Assembly (NCBI GenBank): GCA_022842325.1
Contig: JALHPU010000006.1
Span: 105,898 to 169,897 of the forward strand
Direction of reading: 5' to 3'
Length of the DNA: 64,000 bases
DNA from: Sulfuritalea sp.
GTDB lineage: Bacteria; Pseudomonadota; Gammaproteobacteria; Burkholderiales; Rhodocyclaceae
Shown here: piece after piece, positions 55,013 to 64,000 of the stretch
Position numbering within the stretch: position 1 is the stretch's first letter
Layout of the letters: every line of letters begins with the position of its first letter
The notes under the pieces: generated by a model
Databases searched by the model: none
What the model was told of the DNA's origin: nothing
Seen by the model: the letters and a program-made list of their open reading frames with translations, nothing else
Translations under genes and position numbers: made by a program

Positions 55013-56011
55013 TCAATCATCTTTTGCTCCCTGCACCAGATCGGCGACGTAGACCACCGGAATCTCGCTGACGGCCTGCAGCGCGTCCCGGTCGGCCAGG
55101 CTCTCGACGACGATGCGGGCCGGCTTGCGTCCCTGCAGCAGCCACTTTCCCTGCGTGGCGTCGTCCCGGGCGGACAGCCCGAGCTTCTGCGCCACGCCGG
55201 GCGCCGAAGCGGGGATGGCGATGCGCTGCAGGTCGAGGCTGAGGCTGCAGCCGGTTTCGCGCTGCAGCCGGTCGTAGTGCCCCACCATGCGCTCGTAGTC
55301 GGCGTGGAAGGCGCGCGGCTCGATCACGTAGAAGTCGGTGGCCGCCAGCTTGCTGCGAACCGCGGCGCGGAGGCTCAGTGCCGTGCCCAGGCCCATGCGC
55401 TGCGACCCGGGCAGCCAGCGGCGCAACTGGCGCACCAGCAGCCCGTCGCCCGCGACGACGGCGTGGCCGCGCAGCGGGACAAGGAAGGCCTGCATGCGCT
55501 GCAGGGGAATCGCGACGCCGGCTTCGAGGGCCAGCACGATGTCGGCCCCGTCGTCATCGACGGCGGCGAGCCCGAGCAGTGCCTCCACCCGGGACAGCTG
55601 CGCGGGATCGCTGCGCAGTTCCGCACCGGGCAGGAACATCACGCGGGTGCCCGGCGTCGCTGCGGCAGCCCCGGCCGCTGCCTGCTGCAGGCGCGCTTCA
55701 AGATCATCGAGAACTGCCGGGCGCGGCGAGGGCGGCGCCAGCTTCTGCCGCAAGTCCATGATCATGCCCGGAAGGTCGATGCCTTCGGGGCACACGGGAT
55801 CGCAGGCGCCGCACAGCGAGCAGGCCTCCAGCGGCGCCGCCAGATCGGCCGCAGTGGCCCCGCACTGCAGCGCTTTCGCAAGACCCTCGGGGCTGAAGCG
55901 CGGATCACGGCCGGCGCGCCACATCGGGCACACCAGGAAGCACAGGCTGCAGCCGCTGCATGCCGAAAAGTCGCGCGGCGCGACGGGCGCCGGGGCAGTC
56001 AGAGGAAACAT
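55013..56011 (-). CDS. Two-[4Fe-4S] ferredoxin-type protein (GlpC/HdrC-like)
   Basis: A 332-residue protein. Two ferredoxin-type cluster motifs are seen: C18-x2-C21-x2-C24-x3-C28 (CSGCSLCFLVCP) and C64-x2-C67-x2-C70-x3-C74 (CSLCGACDPVCP). The remaining ~250 residues resemble the GlpC/GlcF/HdrD-like C-terminal region but lack an obvious CCG motif, the usual third signature. It probably carries electrons between the FAD-linked oxidase encoded upstream (1-base overlap) and the flavoprotein or a quinone. Soluble; no membrane helix. Confidence 0.85.
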   Translation of the reverse strand: MFPLTAPAPVAPRDFSACSGCSLCFLVCPMWRAGRDPRFSPEGLAKALQCGATAADLAAPLEACSLCGACDPVCPEGIDLPGMIMDLRQKLAPPSPRPAVLDDLEARLQQAAAGAAAATPGTRVMFLPGAELRSDPAQLSRVEALLGLAAVDDDGADIVLALEAGVAIPLQRMQAFLVPLRGHAVVAGDGLLVRQLRRWLPGSQRMGLGTALSLRAAVRSKLAATDFYVIEPRAFHADYERMVGHYDRLQRETGCSLSLDLQRIAIPASAPGVAQKLGLSARDDATQGKWLLQGRKPARIVVESLADRDALQAVSEIPVVYVADLVQGAKDD

Positions 56012-57567
56012 CAGAAAATCACGTCCCGGTTGAGGATCATGGCCGGATCGACCTTGCGCTTCATGGCCAGATGCCGATCCACCAGCGCGTCACCGAAGAC
56101 ACGGCGGATATAACCCTTCATCATGCCGCCGAAGCGGTAATAGCTGGCGCCCATGTCGACGCCGATGTCGTAGATCGCATTCTTGAAGGCCTGGAAATGG
56201 TCGCGGCTATACACCTCGCCTTCGATCATGGGCTCGAATTCGCAGCCATAGGCCCAGCCCTGCGCATCGGGCGGAACGCAACTCATTTCATAGTGGGCCT
56301 TGTGGTCGTCCCGCAGCTTGATGCCGACGCAGTAGAGCGTGTAATGCGGGAAGAACTTGCGGCAGACCGCGTTGCCGCGCTCGACCGCCTCGACGAAGCG
56401 GTCCGCGCTGGTCGCCAGGTCGGGGATGACCATGGTGCGCGAGCCCCAGTGCTTCCAGACGGCGCGCGAAAACACCACGCTGCGGTCATGCATTTTCCCC
56501 TCGCGCATGTACTCGCTGCGGCGAAACTCGGGAAACACCTCGCGCTTGCGCCGCAGCAGATACAGGGCTTCGCCCAGCCGCCACGGACGCAGGGCGTAGT
56601 GGCCGAGCATGCAGAATCCGAAACCGATCTCGCCGAAGCCGCGCAGTTCCGATTTCCAGCTCTGTCGAAACGCCGCCTCGCGCTCGTCGGAATCGAAGGC
56701 CAGCAGCAGGTTCACCGCGCAATCCATGATGGTCAGGATGCCCGAATAGTCGCTGGCATCGTTGCGGTCGATCATCTGCAGGTCCTCGATCGCGGTGGAG
56801 AGCGACGAGTAATAGTAGTAGTGCATCCTGAGCGGGGTATAGGGACGCACGCGCAGCGTCGCTTCGGTGATGACGCCGAACTGGCCGTAACCCAGGATCA
56901 CGCGCCGGAACAGTTCGGGGTTTTCGCTGTCCGAGCATTCGACGATCTCGCCGGTGGGCGTCACCACCTGCAGCGACAGGGCCTGGTCGGCGCTGCAGCC
57001 GAGCCGCGCCGAATTGACGTCGATGCCACCGACGCCCAGCGTGCCGCCGACGGAAGAAGTCAGGTTGAGCGGCGCGGAAAGGTAATCCAGGTTCTCGCGG
57101 CGCAGTTCCTCGGCCAGGCTGTGCCAGAAAATCCCTGCCTCGGTGCGCACCGCCAGCGCCGCCGCGTCGACGCCGAGCACGCGGCTCATGCCGCTCATGT
57201 CGAGCAGCACGCCGCCGAAAGCCACCGATTCGCCTTCGGTGGTCAGGCCGCCGCCGCGCACCGTGACCGGCACCTGGTGGGCTTGCGCCGCGCGCAGCAG
57301 CGTCGCCACCTGGGCCGCGCTGCGCGCGATGACCACGCCGTGCGGCATGCCGTAGGCCGTGCCCCCGGCATCGGTGGCGTAGACGCCGCAGGCCACAGCG
57401 CCCTCGGCCAGTTCGACGCCGGCCGCACGCAGGTCGGTGACGAACTCCTGCCAGCCGGCGCCGTTCCAGCGCGCGGGGTTGGTCTGCTGGCGTTTGATGC
57501 CCTGCAAGGCGTCGGGGGCCACCGGACAGGGGCCGACGGTGCCGGGTTCAACGGGGGGGATTTTCAA
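56011..57567 (-). CDS. FAD-binding oxidoreductase (PCMH/VAO type)
   Basis: A 518-residue VAO-fold flavoprotein. The FAD domain covers about 70-245: VTVRGGGLTTEG, LNLTSSVGGTLGVGGIDVNS (quoted in part), and RVILGYGQFGVITEATLRV. The substrate-side C-terminal half ends HLAMKRKVDPAMILNRDVIF. It is of the GlcD / cytokinin-dehydrogenase-like kind. The only start before residue 70 is a TTG at 57567, so initiation may be weak. It heads a tight operon with the Fe-S protein, the geranylgeranyl-reductase-like flavoprotein, a small protein and pgm. The substrate is unknown; a dehydrogenase feeding electrons to the Fe-S protein is likely. Confidence 0.85.
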   Translation of the reverse strand: MKIPPVEPGTVGPCPVAPDALQGIKRQQTNPARWNGAGWQEFVTDLRAAGVELAEGAVACGVYATDAGGTAYGMPHGVVIARSAAQVATLLRAAQAHQVPVTVRGGGLTTEGESVAFGGVLLDMSGMSRVLGVDAAALAVRTEAGIFWHSLAEELRRENLDYLSAPLNLTSSVGGTLGVGGIDVNSARLGCSADQALSLQVVTPTGEIVECSDSENPELFRRVILGYGQFGVITEATLRVRPYTPLRMHYYYYSSLSTAIEDLQMIDRNDASDYSGILTIMDCAVNLLLAFDSDEREAAFRQSWKSELRGFGEIGFGFCMLGHYALRPWRLGEALYLLRRKREVFPEFRRSEYMREGKMHDRSVVFSRAVWKHWGSRTMVIPDLATSADRFVEAVERGNAVCRKFFPHYTLYCVGIKLRDDHKAHYEMSCVPPDAQGWAYGCEFEPMIEGEVYSRDHFQAFKNAIYDIGVDMGASYYRFGGMMKGYIRRVFGDALVDRHLAMKRKVDPAMILNRDVIF

Positions 57568-57699
57568 CAGTAGAGTCCAGTTAGCGGTGAGCGGCGAATC
57601 ATACCCCGGCCCGCATGCACCGATTCACAGCCGTTTCAGGAGTCGGCGCCGGCGTCACGGCGCTTTCGCTAGCCGAAATGCCGCGCACCTTGGGGACGG

Positions 57700-57737
57700 A
57701 AACGAAAAACCCGCAACACCTGGCAGGCGTGCGGGTT
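57700..57737 (-). terminator. Rho-independent terminator of tRNA-Asp
   Basis: On the minus strand, arms AACCCGCA (57737-57730) and TGCGGGTT (57715-57708) form a hairpin followed by TTTTTCGTTT. It lies 13 bases after the 3' end of tRNA-Asp, the right place and orientation. Confidence 0.8.
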
Positions 57738-57750
57738 ATCGACAAAACTT

Positions 57751-57827
57751 TGGCGGAGTGGACGGGACTCGAACCCGCGACCCCCGGCGTGACAGGCCGG
57801 TATTCTAACCAACTGAACTACCACTCC
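57751..57827 (-). tRNA. tRNA-Asp (anticodon GUC)
   Basis: A 77-nucleotide tRNA including the encoded CCA. The acceptor stem GGAGTGG pairs with CCACTCC. The D-arm contains AGTTCAGTTGGTTAGAAT, the anticodon loop is CTGTCAC with GTC at 57793-57791, and the T-arm is GCGGGTTCGAGTCCCGT. It matches the bacterial tRNA-Asp consensus closely. Confidence 0.97.
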
Positions 57828-57890
57828 GCGTTGGAAGGCGCGCATTGTGCCACACGCAACCCGACCGCGCAATGAATTACGCGGGAAATT

Positions 57891-58784
57891 TCACGCCATG
57901 GCCCATACCGCGTCGATCACGCTGAAGGCGGCGGCGATCGCCGGCTCCTTGCGCCGCTCGCGCAGACAGAGGAATCCCAGCTCGGCCGGCACCTGAACGC
58001 GGTCGGCAATCACGATTCCACCGGCATGCGCGGCGCGCAAGGCGATGCTGTCGCGCGCCAGCGAAAGGCCGACGCCGGACTTGACCAGGTCGAGCATCGA
58101 GGGTTCGAGGTCGACCTGGGCGACGATGCGCTGGCTGGCGCCGGCTTTGCGGAATATCCCCTCAAGCAGGCGGTGATGGACCGAATCGGGCGGCGTGCCG
58201 ATCCAGGGCAGGCGCGCCAGATCCTTCCAGTCCTTGCCGCGCACCCGCTCCTGCCAGCCCGGCGGCGCGATCACGCGATAGTCGAAGCCGGTCAGGGTCA
58301 GCACCTCGAAAGCCTCATCGACATCGCCCATGCCCGGCTGGCCCAGGGTATAGGCAACGTCGAGGCGATTGGCGGCGACCTCGCGCCGCACCGCGCCCGA
58401 CATGCCGTGGGCGAGGTCGGTGCTGAGGCCGGGGTGGTACTCGACCAGGCGCTTGAGAAACGGCCCCAGGCGCAGGAACTCCGGATCGACGATAGTGCCG
58501 ATGCGCAGCCGGCCGCCGATCTGGCCGCTGATGCCCGCCGCCAGGCTGACCAGTTCGCTGGACGCCTCCAGCGCGCGCTGCGCGGCCGGCAGCAGCAGTT
58601 CCCCGGCGCGCGTCAGGCGCATGCCGCGCGGCGTGCGCTCGAACAGGACCAGGCCGAGCTGCTCGTGCAGCTTCTTCAGTTGCAGGGACAAGGCCGGCTG
58701 GGTCAGATGCAGGCGCTGCGCGGTGCGTGTGAGGTTGCCTTCGCGCGCCAGGGTGACGAAGCTGCGGATCAGGTTGAAGTCCAT
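57891..58784 (-). CDS. LysR-family transcriptional regulator
   Basis: A 297-residue LysR regulator. The winged HTH is at 3-62 ([37 protein letters not shown]), followed by a PBP2-type effector domain (about 90-290). It is divergent from the mmsA-GMC-MBL operon with an inverted repeat between, so it probably regulates that catabolic operon and itself. The inducer may be an intermediate of the pathway, such as a semialdehyde or CoA ester. Confidence 0.9.
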   Translation of the reverse strand: MDFNLIRSFVTLAREGNLTRTAQRLHLTQPALSLQLKKLHEQLGLVLFERTPRGMRLTRAGELLLPAAQRALEASSELVSLAAGISGQIGGRLRIGTIVDPEFLRLGPFLKRLVEYHPGLSTDLAHGMSGAVRREVAANRLDVAYTLGQPGMGDVDEAFEVLTLTGFDYRVIAPPGWQERVRGKDWKDLARLPWIGTPPDSVHHRLLEGIFRKAGASQRIVAQVDLEPSMLDLVKSGVGLSLARDSIALRAAHAGGIVIADRVQVPAELGFLCLRERRKEPAIAAAFSVIDAVWAMA

Positions 58785-58786
58785 GG

Positions 58787-58813
58787 CTGGATATTAGCGC
58801 CGCAAATATCCAG
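58787..58813. promoter_or_regulatory. LysR-type operator
   Basis: A perfect 9-base inverted repeat, CTGGATATT (58787-58795) and AATATCCAG (58805-58813), with a 9-base spacer. It lies two bases before the LysR start codon and 85 bases before the mmsA start, as expected for a LysR recognition site controlling both directions. Confidence 0.7.
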
Positions 58814-58897
58814 CGCAAGCATTTCTCATTGGATTTCGCCCCGGGAAAGCGCTCTAATGAGCCTCCCCCATCCCCCAATTCCGACCGAGAGACCGCC

Positions 58898-60411
<1,514 letters not shown>

Positions 60412-60415
<4 letters not shown>

Positions 60416-62028
60416 AGGACTTTGGCGAGTTCGACTACGTCATCGCCGGCGGCGGCACCGCCGGCTGCGTGCTGGCCAACCGCCTCTCGGCCGACCCGAA
60501 GGTAACGGTGCTGCTGCTCGAAGCCGGCGGCAAGGACGACTGGATCTGGATCCACATCCCGATCGGCTATCTCAAGTGCATCAACAACCCGCGCACCGAC
60601 TGGTGCTACAAGACCGAGGCCGAGCCGGGCCTCAACGGCCGCTCGATCATCTATGCGCGCGGCAAGGTGCTGGGCGGCTGCTCGTCGATCAACGGCATGC
60701 TCTACCTGCGCGGCCAGGTGCGCGACTACGAGGAGTGGGCGCAGATCACCGGCGACTCGCGCTGGAACTGGGACAGCGTGCTGCCGGTGTTCAAGCGCAG
60801 CGAAGACTACTGGGGCGGCGCCGACGAAATGCACGGCGACAAGGGGGAATGGAGAGTCGAGAAGCAGCGCCTGCACTGGGACATCCTCGACCGCTACACG
60901 CAGGCCGCGCAGGAAGCCGGCATCCCCTTCAAGCAGGATTACAACCGCGGTGACAATTTCGGCATCGGCCACTTCGAAGTGAACCAGAAGAAGGGCGTGC
61001 GCTGGAATGCCTCGAAAGCCATGCTGCGGCCGGTGCTGCACCGGCCCAACCTGAAGGTGGTGACCGGCGCACTGATCGACAAGCTGATCCTCGAAGGCCG
61101 CGAAGCGCGCGGCGTCGAGTTCAGCCTCGGCGGCGTGCCCCATCGCGTCACGGCGCGCATCGAGACCCTGCTCACGGCCGGCGCCATCGGCTCGCCGACC
61201 ATCCTGCAGCGTTCCGGCATCGGTCCCGCCAGGCTGCTGCAGAATCGCGGCGTGCCGCTGATCCATGAATTGCCCGGCGTCGGCGGCAACCTGCAGGACC
61301 ACCTGCAACTGCGCATGATCTTCAAGGTGCATGGCATCACCACGCTCAACCAGCGCGCCAACAGCCTGTGGGGCAAGGCGATGATGGGCCTCGAATACGC
61401 ATTGTTCCGCTCCGGGCCGCTGTCGATGGCACCGAGCCAGCTCGGCGGCTTCTTCCATTCCTCGCCGGAGGTGGCCACGCCCGACCTCGAATTCCATGTC
61501 CAGCCGCTGTCGCTGGAAAAGTTCGGCGATCCGCTGCATCCCTTCGCCGCCTTCACCGCCAGCGTCTGCAACCTGCGCCCCACCTCGCGCGGCGTGGTGC
61601 ATATCCGCGACCGAGATCCGGCCACGGCGCCGGTCATCGCGCCAAACTATTTGTCCACCGACAACGACCGCCTGGTCGCCGCGCGCGCCCTGCGCCTGAC
61701 CCGCAACATCGTCGCGCAGCCGGCCATGGCGCCCTACCGGCCCGAGGAATACCAGCCCGGCACCCAGGTGCAAAGCGACGCTGAGTTGGCGAGGGCGGCC
61801 GGCGACATCGGCACCACGATTTTCCACCCCACCTGCACCTGCGCCATGGGCCGAGCGGATGACCCGAACGCAGTGGTCGATTCCGAATTGCGCGTGCGAG
61901 GGCTAGGCCGCCTGCGCGTGATCGACGCCTCGATCATGCCGACCATCACTTCGGGCAACACCAACGCGCCGACGGTGATGATCGCCGAGCGCGGTGCGGA
62001 ACTGATCCGCGCCGCACGGCAGATGTAG
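60412..62028 (+). CDS. GMC-family FAD oxidoreductase (choline/alcohol dehydrogenase-like)
   Basis: A 538-residue glucose-methanol-choline oxidoreductase that oxidises an alcohol to an aldehyde. FAD motif GGGTAG (13-18), signature 1 [17 protein letters not shown], signature 2 [16 protein letters not shown], and the C-terminal catalytic region [10 protein letters not shown] with [13 protein letters not shown]. It overlaps mmsA (ATGA). Its stop TAG is the TAG of a GTAGGG repeat unit, so the repeat may have trimmed or set the C-terminus. Upstream in a pathway it would supply the aldehyde for mmsA or a related step. Confidence 0.92.
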
Positions 62029-62079
62029 GGCGGAATTCATTCCGCCATCCACCGCTGGCCGGCTGAAGCCGGCCCTACA
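62025..62079. repeat. Palindromic repeat at the end of the GMC gene
   Basis: The third copy of the family seen at 10764 and 37355. One 12-base unit GTAGGGCGGAAT starts at 62025 and runs into the hairpin GGCGGAATTCATTCCGCC (62029-62046). The spacer ATCCACCGCT follows, then the hairpin GGCCGGCTGAAGCCGGCC (62057-62074) and CTACA. It begins within the last sense codon/stop of the GMC gene and lies 28 bases before the MBL gene, so it may modulate downstream expression. Confidence 0.87.
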
Positions 62080-62106
62080 AAACCCGCGACATTTCAGACG
62101 CAAGCC

Positions 62107-63057
62107 ATGCAAACACCACTGATCGATTACCACAACGGCATCTACGCCTTCGACGCCGGCTACGTGCGGCCGCTGCTGGCGGCGATCCACCTGATCGAGA
62201 GCGAGGGCCGCGCCGCCTTCGTCGACACCGCAAACTTCGAGGTGATGCCGCAGGCGCTGGCGGCGCTGGAGGCGCGCGGCCTGGGGCCGGAGAGCGTGGA
62301 CTACGTGATCCTGACCCACATCCACCTCGATCACGCCGGCGGCGCCGGGGTGATGATGCAGGCCTTCCCCAACGCGAAACTTGTCGTACATCCGCGCGGG
62401 GCGCGGCACATGATCGAGCCAAGCAAGCTGATGGCCGGCGTCGAGGGAGTCTACGGCCAGGAGCGGGCGCGCCGGATGTACGGCAAGCTGATCCCGATCG
62501 CGGCCGAGCGCATCATCGAGGCCCACGACAACACGGTACTGAAACTCGGCTCGCGCGAACTGCTCTGCATCGACGCGCCGGGCCACGCCAAACACCACAT
62601 CGCCATCGTCGACCGCCAGTCGAGCGGCATTTTCACCGGCGACACCTTCGGCATTTCCTACCGCGAGCTGGATGTCTCTGGCCGCCCGCTCATATTCCCC
62701 TCCTCGACGCCGATCCAGTTCGACCCCGACGAAATGCGCGCCTCGATCGAACGCATGCTGTCCTTCAAGCCGGATGCCGTCTATCTCACCCACTTCAGCC
62801 GCCTCGCGCCGCCCGCTGAACTCGGCCGCCGAGTGCTCGACCTGCTCGACCGCTACGTCGCGATTGCGCTGGCGGCCAGCGAGGACGAGGACAAGACGGC
62901 GCGCATCCGCGACGGACTGACCCGCCTGCTGCTGGATGAAGCGCACGCCCATGGCTGCCGGCTCGGCGATGAAAGAATCCTCGACATCTGGCACCTCGAC
63001 CTGGAGCTCAACGCCCAGGGCCTGGCCTACTGGCTGGAAGCCCAGGAAGCCGTCTGA
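62107..63057 (+). CDS. MBL-fold metallo-hydrolase
   Basis: A 316-residue metallo-beta-lactamase-fold hydrolase. The metal motif THIHLDHAGG (His71, His73, Asp75, His76), then DAPGHAKHHIAIVD (His ligand) and FTGDTFGIS (bridging Asp) are intact, with a late His in LTHFSRL. The substrate could be a thioester or lactone. It is the third gene of the mmsA-GMC operon, separated only by the repeat element, and a thioesterase/lactonase role in that pathway is plausible. Confidence 0.88.
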   Translation: MQTPLIDYHNGIYAFDAGYVRPLLAAIHLIESEGRAAFVDTANFEVMPQALAALEARGLGPESVDYVILTHIHLDHAGGAGVMMQAFPNAKLVVHPRGARHMIEPSKLMAGVEGVYGQERARRMYGKLIPIAAERIIEAHDNTVLKLGSRELLCIDAPGHAKHHIAIVDRQSSGIFTGDTFGISYRELDVSGRPLIFPSSTPIQFDPDEMRASIERMLSFKPDAVYLTHFSRLAPPAELGRRVLDLLDRYVAIALAASEDEDKTARIRDGLTRLLLDEAHAHGCRLGDERILDIWHLDLELNAQGLAYWLEAQEAV

Positions 63058-63176
63058 CCCCCCCGCAAAGACCGGCATCCCCTCTGACCCGGCGCTGGCC
63101 GGATAAACCTTGCGATAAATTGCTGCGGCGATTTGTCGCAGCGCAGCATGGAAAGCCTCGCCGACGCTGTATTTTC

Positions 63177-63219
63177 TTGTTCTGGATCAAATACCAGACA
63201 AGCCCGCTCGGGCTATCCT
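63177..63219 (+). promoter_or_regulatory. Candidate FNR/Anr-activated promoter of the cytochrome oxidase genes
   Basis: TTGTT-CTGG-ATCAA (63177-63190) matches the FNR palindrome TTGAT-N4-ATCAA at 9 of 10 positions. A -10-like TATCCT lies at 63214-63219, which would put the transcription start near 63226. The FNR site is then centred about 42 bases upstream, the class II activator position. An additional stem GCTGCG/CGCAGC lies upstream at 63122-63142. Confidence 0.6.
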
Positions 63220-63344
63220 CGCCCCCACTAGTTTTAGCTGCGGATGCTGCGCTCAACGCCGATACAGCCAGCGTTGGCCGCCACTGAAACTGAAGTCAGT
63301 TCCCACCGCGCGCTGCAGCGCGCCAACCGTTAGAGGGCAGAAAC

Positions 63345-63497
63345 ATGGCGAATAACAATGACGACGACGATCTTCCATTCATGCAGAAGTTGCTGGACAA
63401 CACTTTCCTGCTCCTGTTCCTGGGGGTAGCGTCTCCCACGGTTATATACATCTTGTGGGGCGTCGTGGACATCATGAGCGTCCCGCTCGCCAAGTAA
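63345..63497 (+). CDS. Small single-span membrane protein preceding coxB
   Basis: A 50-residue protein with an acidic N-terminus (ANNNDDDDLPF) and one transmembrane helix (about 20-42: FLLLFLGVASPTVIYILWGVV). GAGGG is 7 bases before the ATG. It is 27 bases upstream of the cytochrome oxidase subunit II gene on the same strand, so it is probably a small accessory subunit or assembly factor of that oxidase. No named family assigned. Confidence 0.75.
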   Translation: MANNNDDDDLPFMQKLLDNTFLLLFLGVASPTVIYILWGVVDIMSVPLAK

Positions 63498-63524
63498 GCA
63501 ATCCAGTCAATCAGGGAGAATCAT

Positions 63525-64000
63525 ATGAGTGCAATCCTGCCGCCTTCAGAGCGGTTGTGGTGGAAACAGCCGATCGCCGGGCAAGAATGGGCCTGGATCG
63601 GTATCGCCTTCGTCTGGGCCATGATCATGTTCGTCATGATGGTCTATTGGCACATCAACGGTAAGCAGAACCTCTCCAACGAGGTCTACAAGACCACCAC
63701 CGAGATGTTCACGGCCAAGACGGAAGCCTTCGTCAAGGAAAACACCATTCGTACCGAGACCGATCAGCAGATCCCGGTGGTCAAGCCCAACGCCAAGGGC
63801 GAGGCCTTCCTGCTGGCACGCCTCTGGTCCTGGTATCCGATTCTGGAACTGGAAGCCGGCAAGACCTACAAGATCCATCTGTCGGCGGTCGATTACAACC
63901 ACGGCTTCTCGCTGCAGCCGACCAACATCAATATCCAGGTCATCCCCGGCTATGAGCATGTGGTCAAGATGACGCCGACCAAGGCGGGCACCTACGCCAT
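63525..64000 (+). CDS. Cytochrome c oxidase subunit II (partial)
   Basis: The first 158 residues of a CuA-type subunit II of a haem-copper oxidase. One N-terminal transmembrane helix (WIGIAFVWAMIMFVMMVYW, about 24-42) is followed by the periplasmic cupredoxin domain: ARLWSWYPILELEAGKTYKIHLSAVDYNHGFS (in part). The His of NHGFS is the first CuA ligand, and the Cys ligands lie beyond base 64000. The single helix and NHGFSLQP pattern suggest a ba3/B-type or related oxidase rather than the two-helix aa3 form. AGGGAGAA precedes the ATG. Confidence 0.88.
   Translation, partial: MSAILPPSERLWWKQPIAGQEWAWIGIAFVWAMIMFVMMVYWHINGKQNLSNEVYKTTTEMFTAKTEAFVKENTIRTETDQQIPVVKPNAKGEAFLLARLWSWYPILELEAGKTYKIHLSAVDYNHGFSLQPTNINIQVIPGYEHVVKMTPTKAGTYA

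Overview
The window reads as part of the chromosome of a high-GC Betaproteobacterium. I infer this from the gene order gloB / methyltransferase / rnhA / dnaQ, the two WS/DGAT-type acyltransferases, the style of the cytochrome oxidase genes at the right edge, and the heavy GC bias; a Rhodocyclales or Sterolibacteriaceae-like lineage is a guess, not a demonstration. About 60 protein genes, one tRNA-Asp, several repeat families and a few clear promoters and terminators can be supported. I see no rRNA, CRISPR array, prophage or intact insertion sequence.

Layout. (1) 1-4617: a HAD-family hydrolase, a Tm-1-like/UPF0261 protein and an aldehyde dehydrogenase form one minus-strand operon, with a divergent AraC-type regulator. 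(2) 5182-9481: a DUF1993 protein, then a tight three-gene operon of a degenerate J-domain fused to a DUF898 membrane protein, an M48 metalloprotease and a membrane protein of unknown family. (3) 9538-20114: a lipid locus. A minus-strand operon holds two WS/DGAT acyltransferases, two alpha/beta hydrolases and an MFS transporter. A divergent TetR regulator leads an SDR, a quinone-oxidoreductase-like MDR and an aldehyde dehydrogenase. (4) 20211-23361: DoxX, pirin, azoreductase and a divergent LysR, i.e. a redox/electrophile stress group. (5) 24032-28187: small secreted proteins, a PAS-PAS-GGDEF cyclase and an internally duplicated outer-membrane protein.

(6) 28258-34505: dnaQ, rnhA, a methyltransferase, gloB, a Tat-exported caspase-like protein and the lytic transglycosylase mltD. 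(7) 34502-43588: a peptide-type ABC transporter (fused ATPases plus two permeases), a DUF457 membrane hydrolase, a small cytochrome c, an ornithine-cyclodeaminase-like protein and a DUF188 protein. (8) 43756-47031: a lower-GC pair, a TPR protein with a glycosyltransferase-like C-terminus and a second glycosyltransferase. (9) 47312-57567: KefC/KefF potassium efflux, a secretin-like protein, an O-acetylhomoserine sulfhydrylase, phosphoglucomutase, and a compact operon of a geranylgeranyl-reductase-like flavoprotein, a two-cluster ferredoxin-type protein and an FAD-linked oxidase. (10) 57751-63057: tRNA-Asp, a LysR regulator and a divergent catabolic operon (methylmalonate-semialdehyde dehydrogenase, GMC oxidoreductase, MBL hydrolase). 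(11) 63177-64000: an FNR-type promoter driving a 50-residue membrane protein and cytochrome c oxidase subunit II, which runs off the window.

The most distinctive signals are a palindromic repeat family built from 12-base and 38-base units. It occurs between genes, supplies a stop codon to one gene, and sits in frame inside an ABC permease gene. Other leads are the HPD-less J-domain/DUF898/M48 operon, the doubled acyltransferase-hydrolase locus, the three-protein redox operon at 53790-57567, and a 146-bp MITE-like element.
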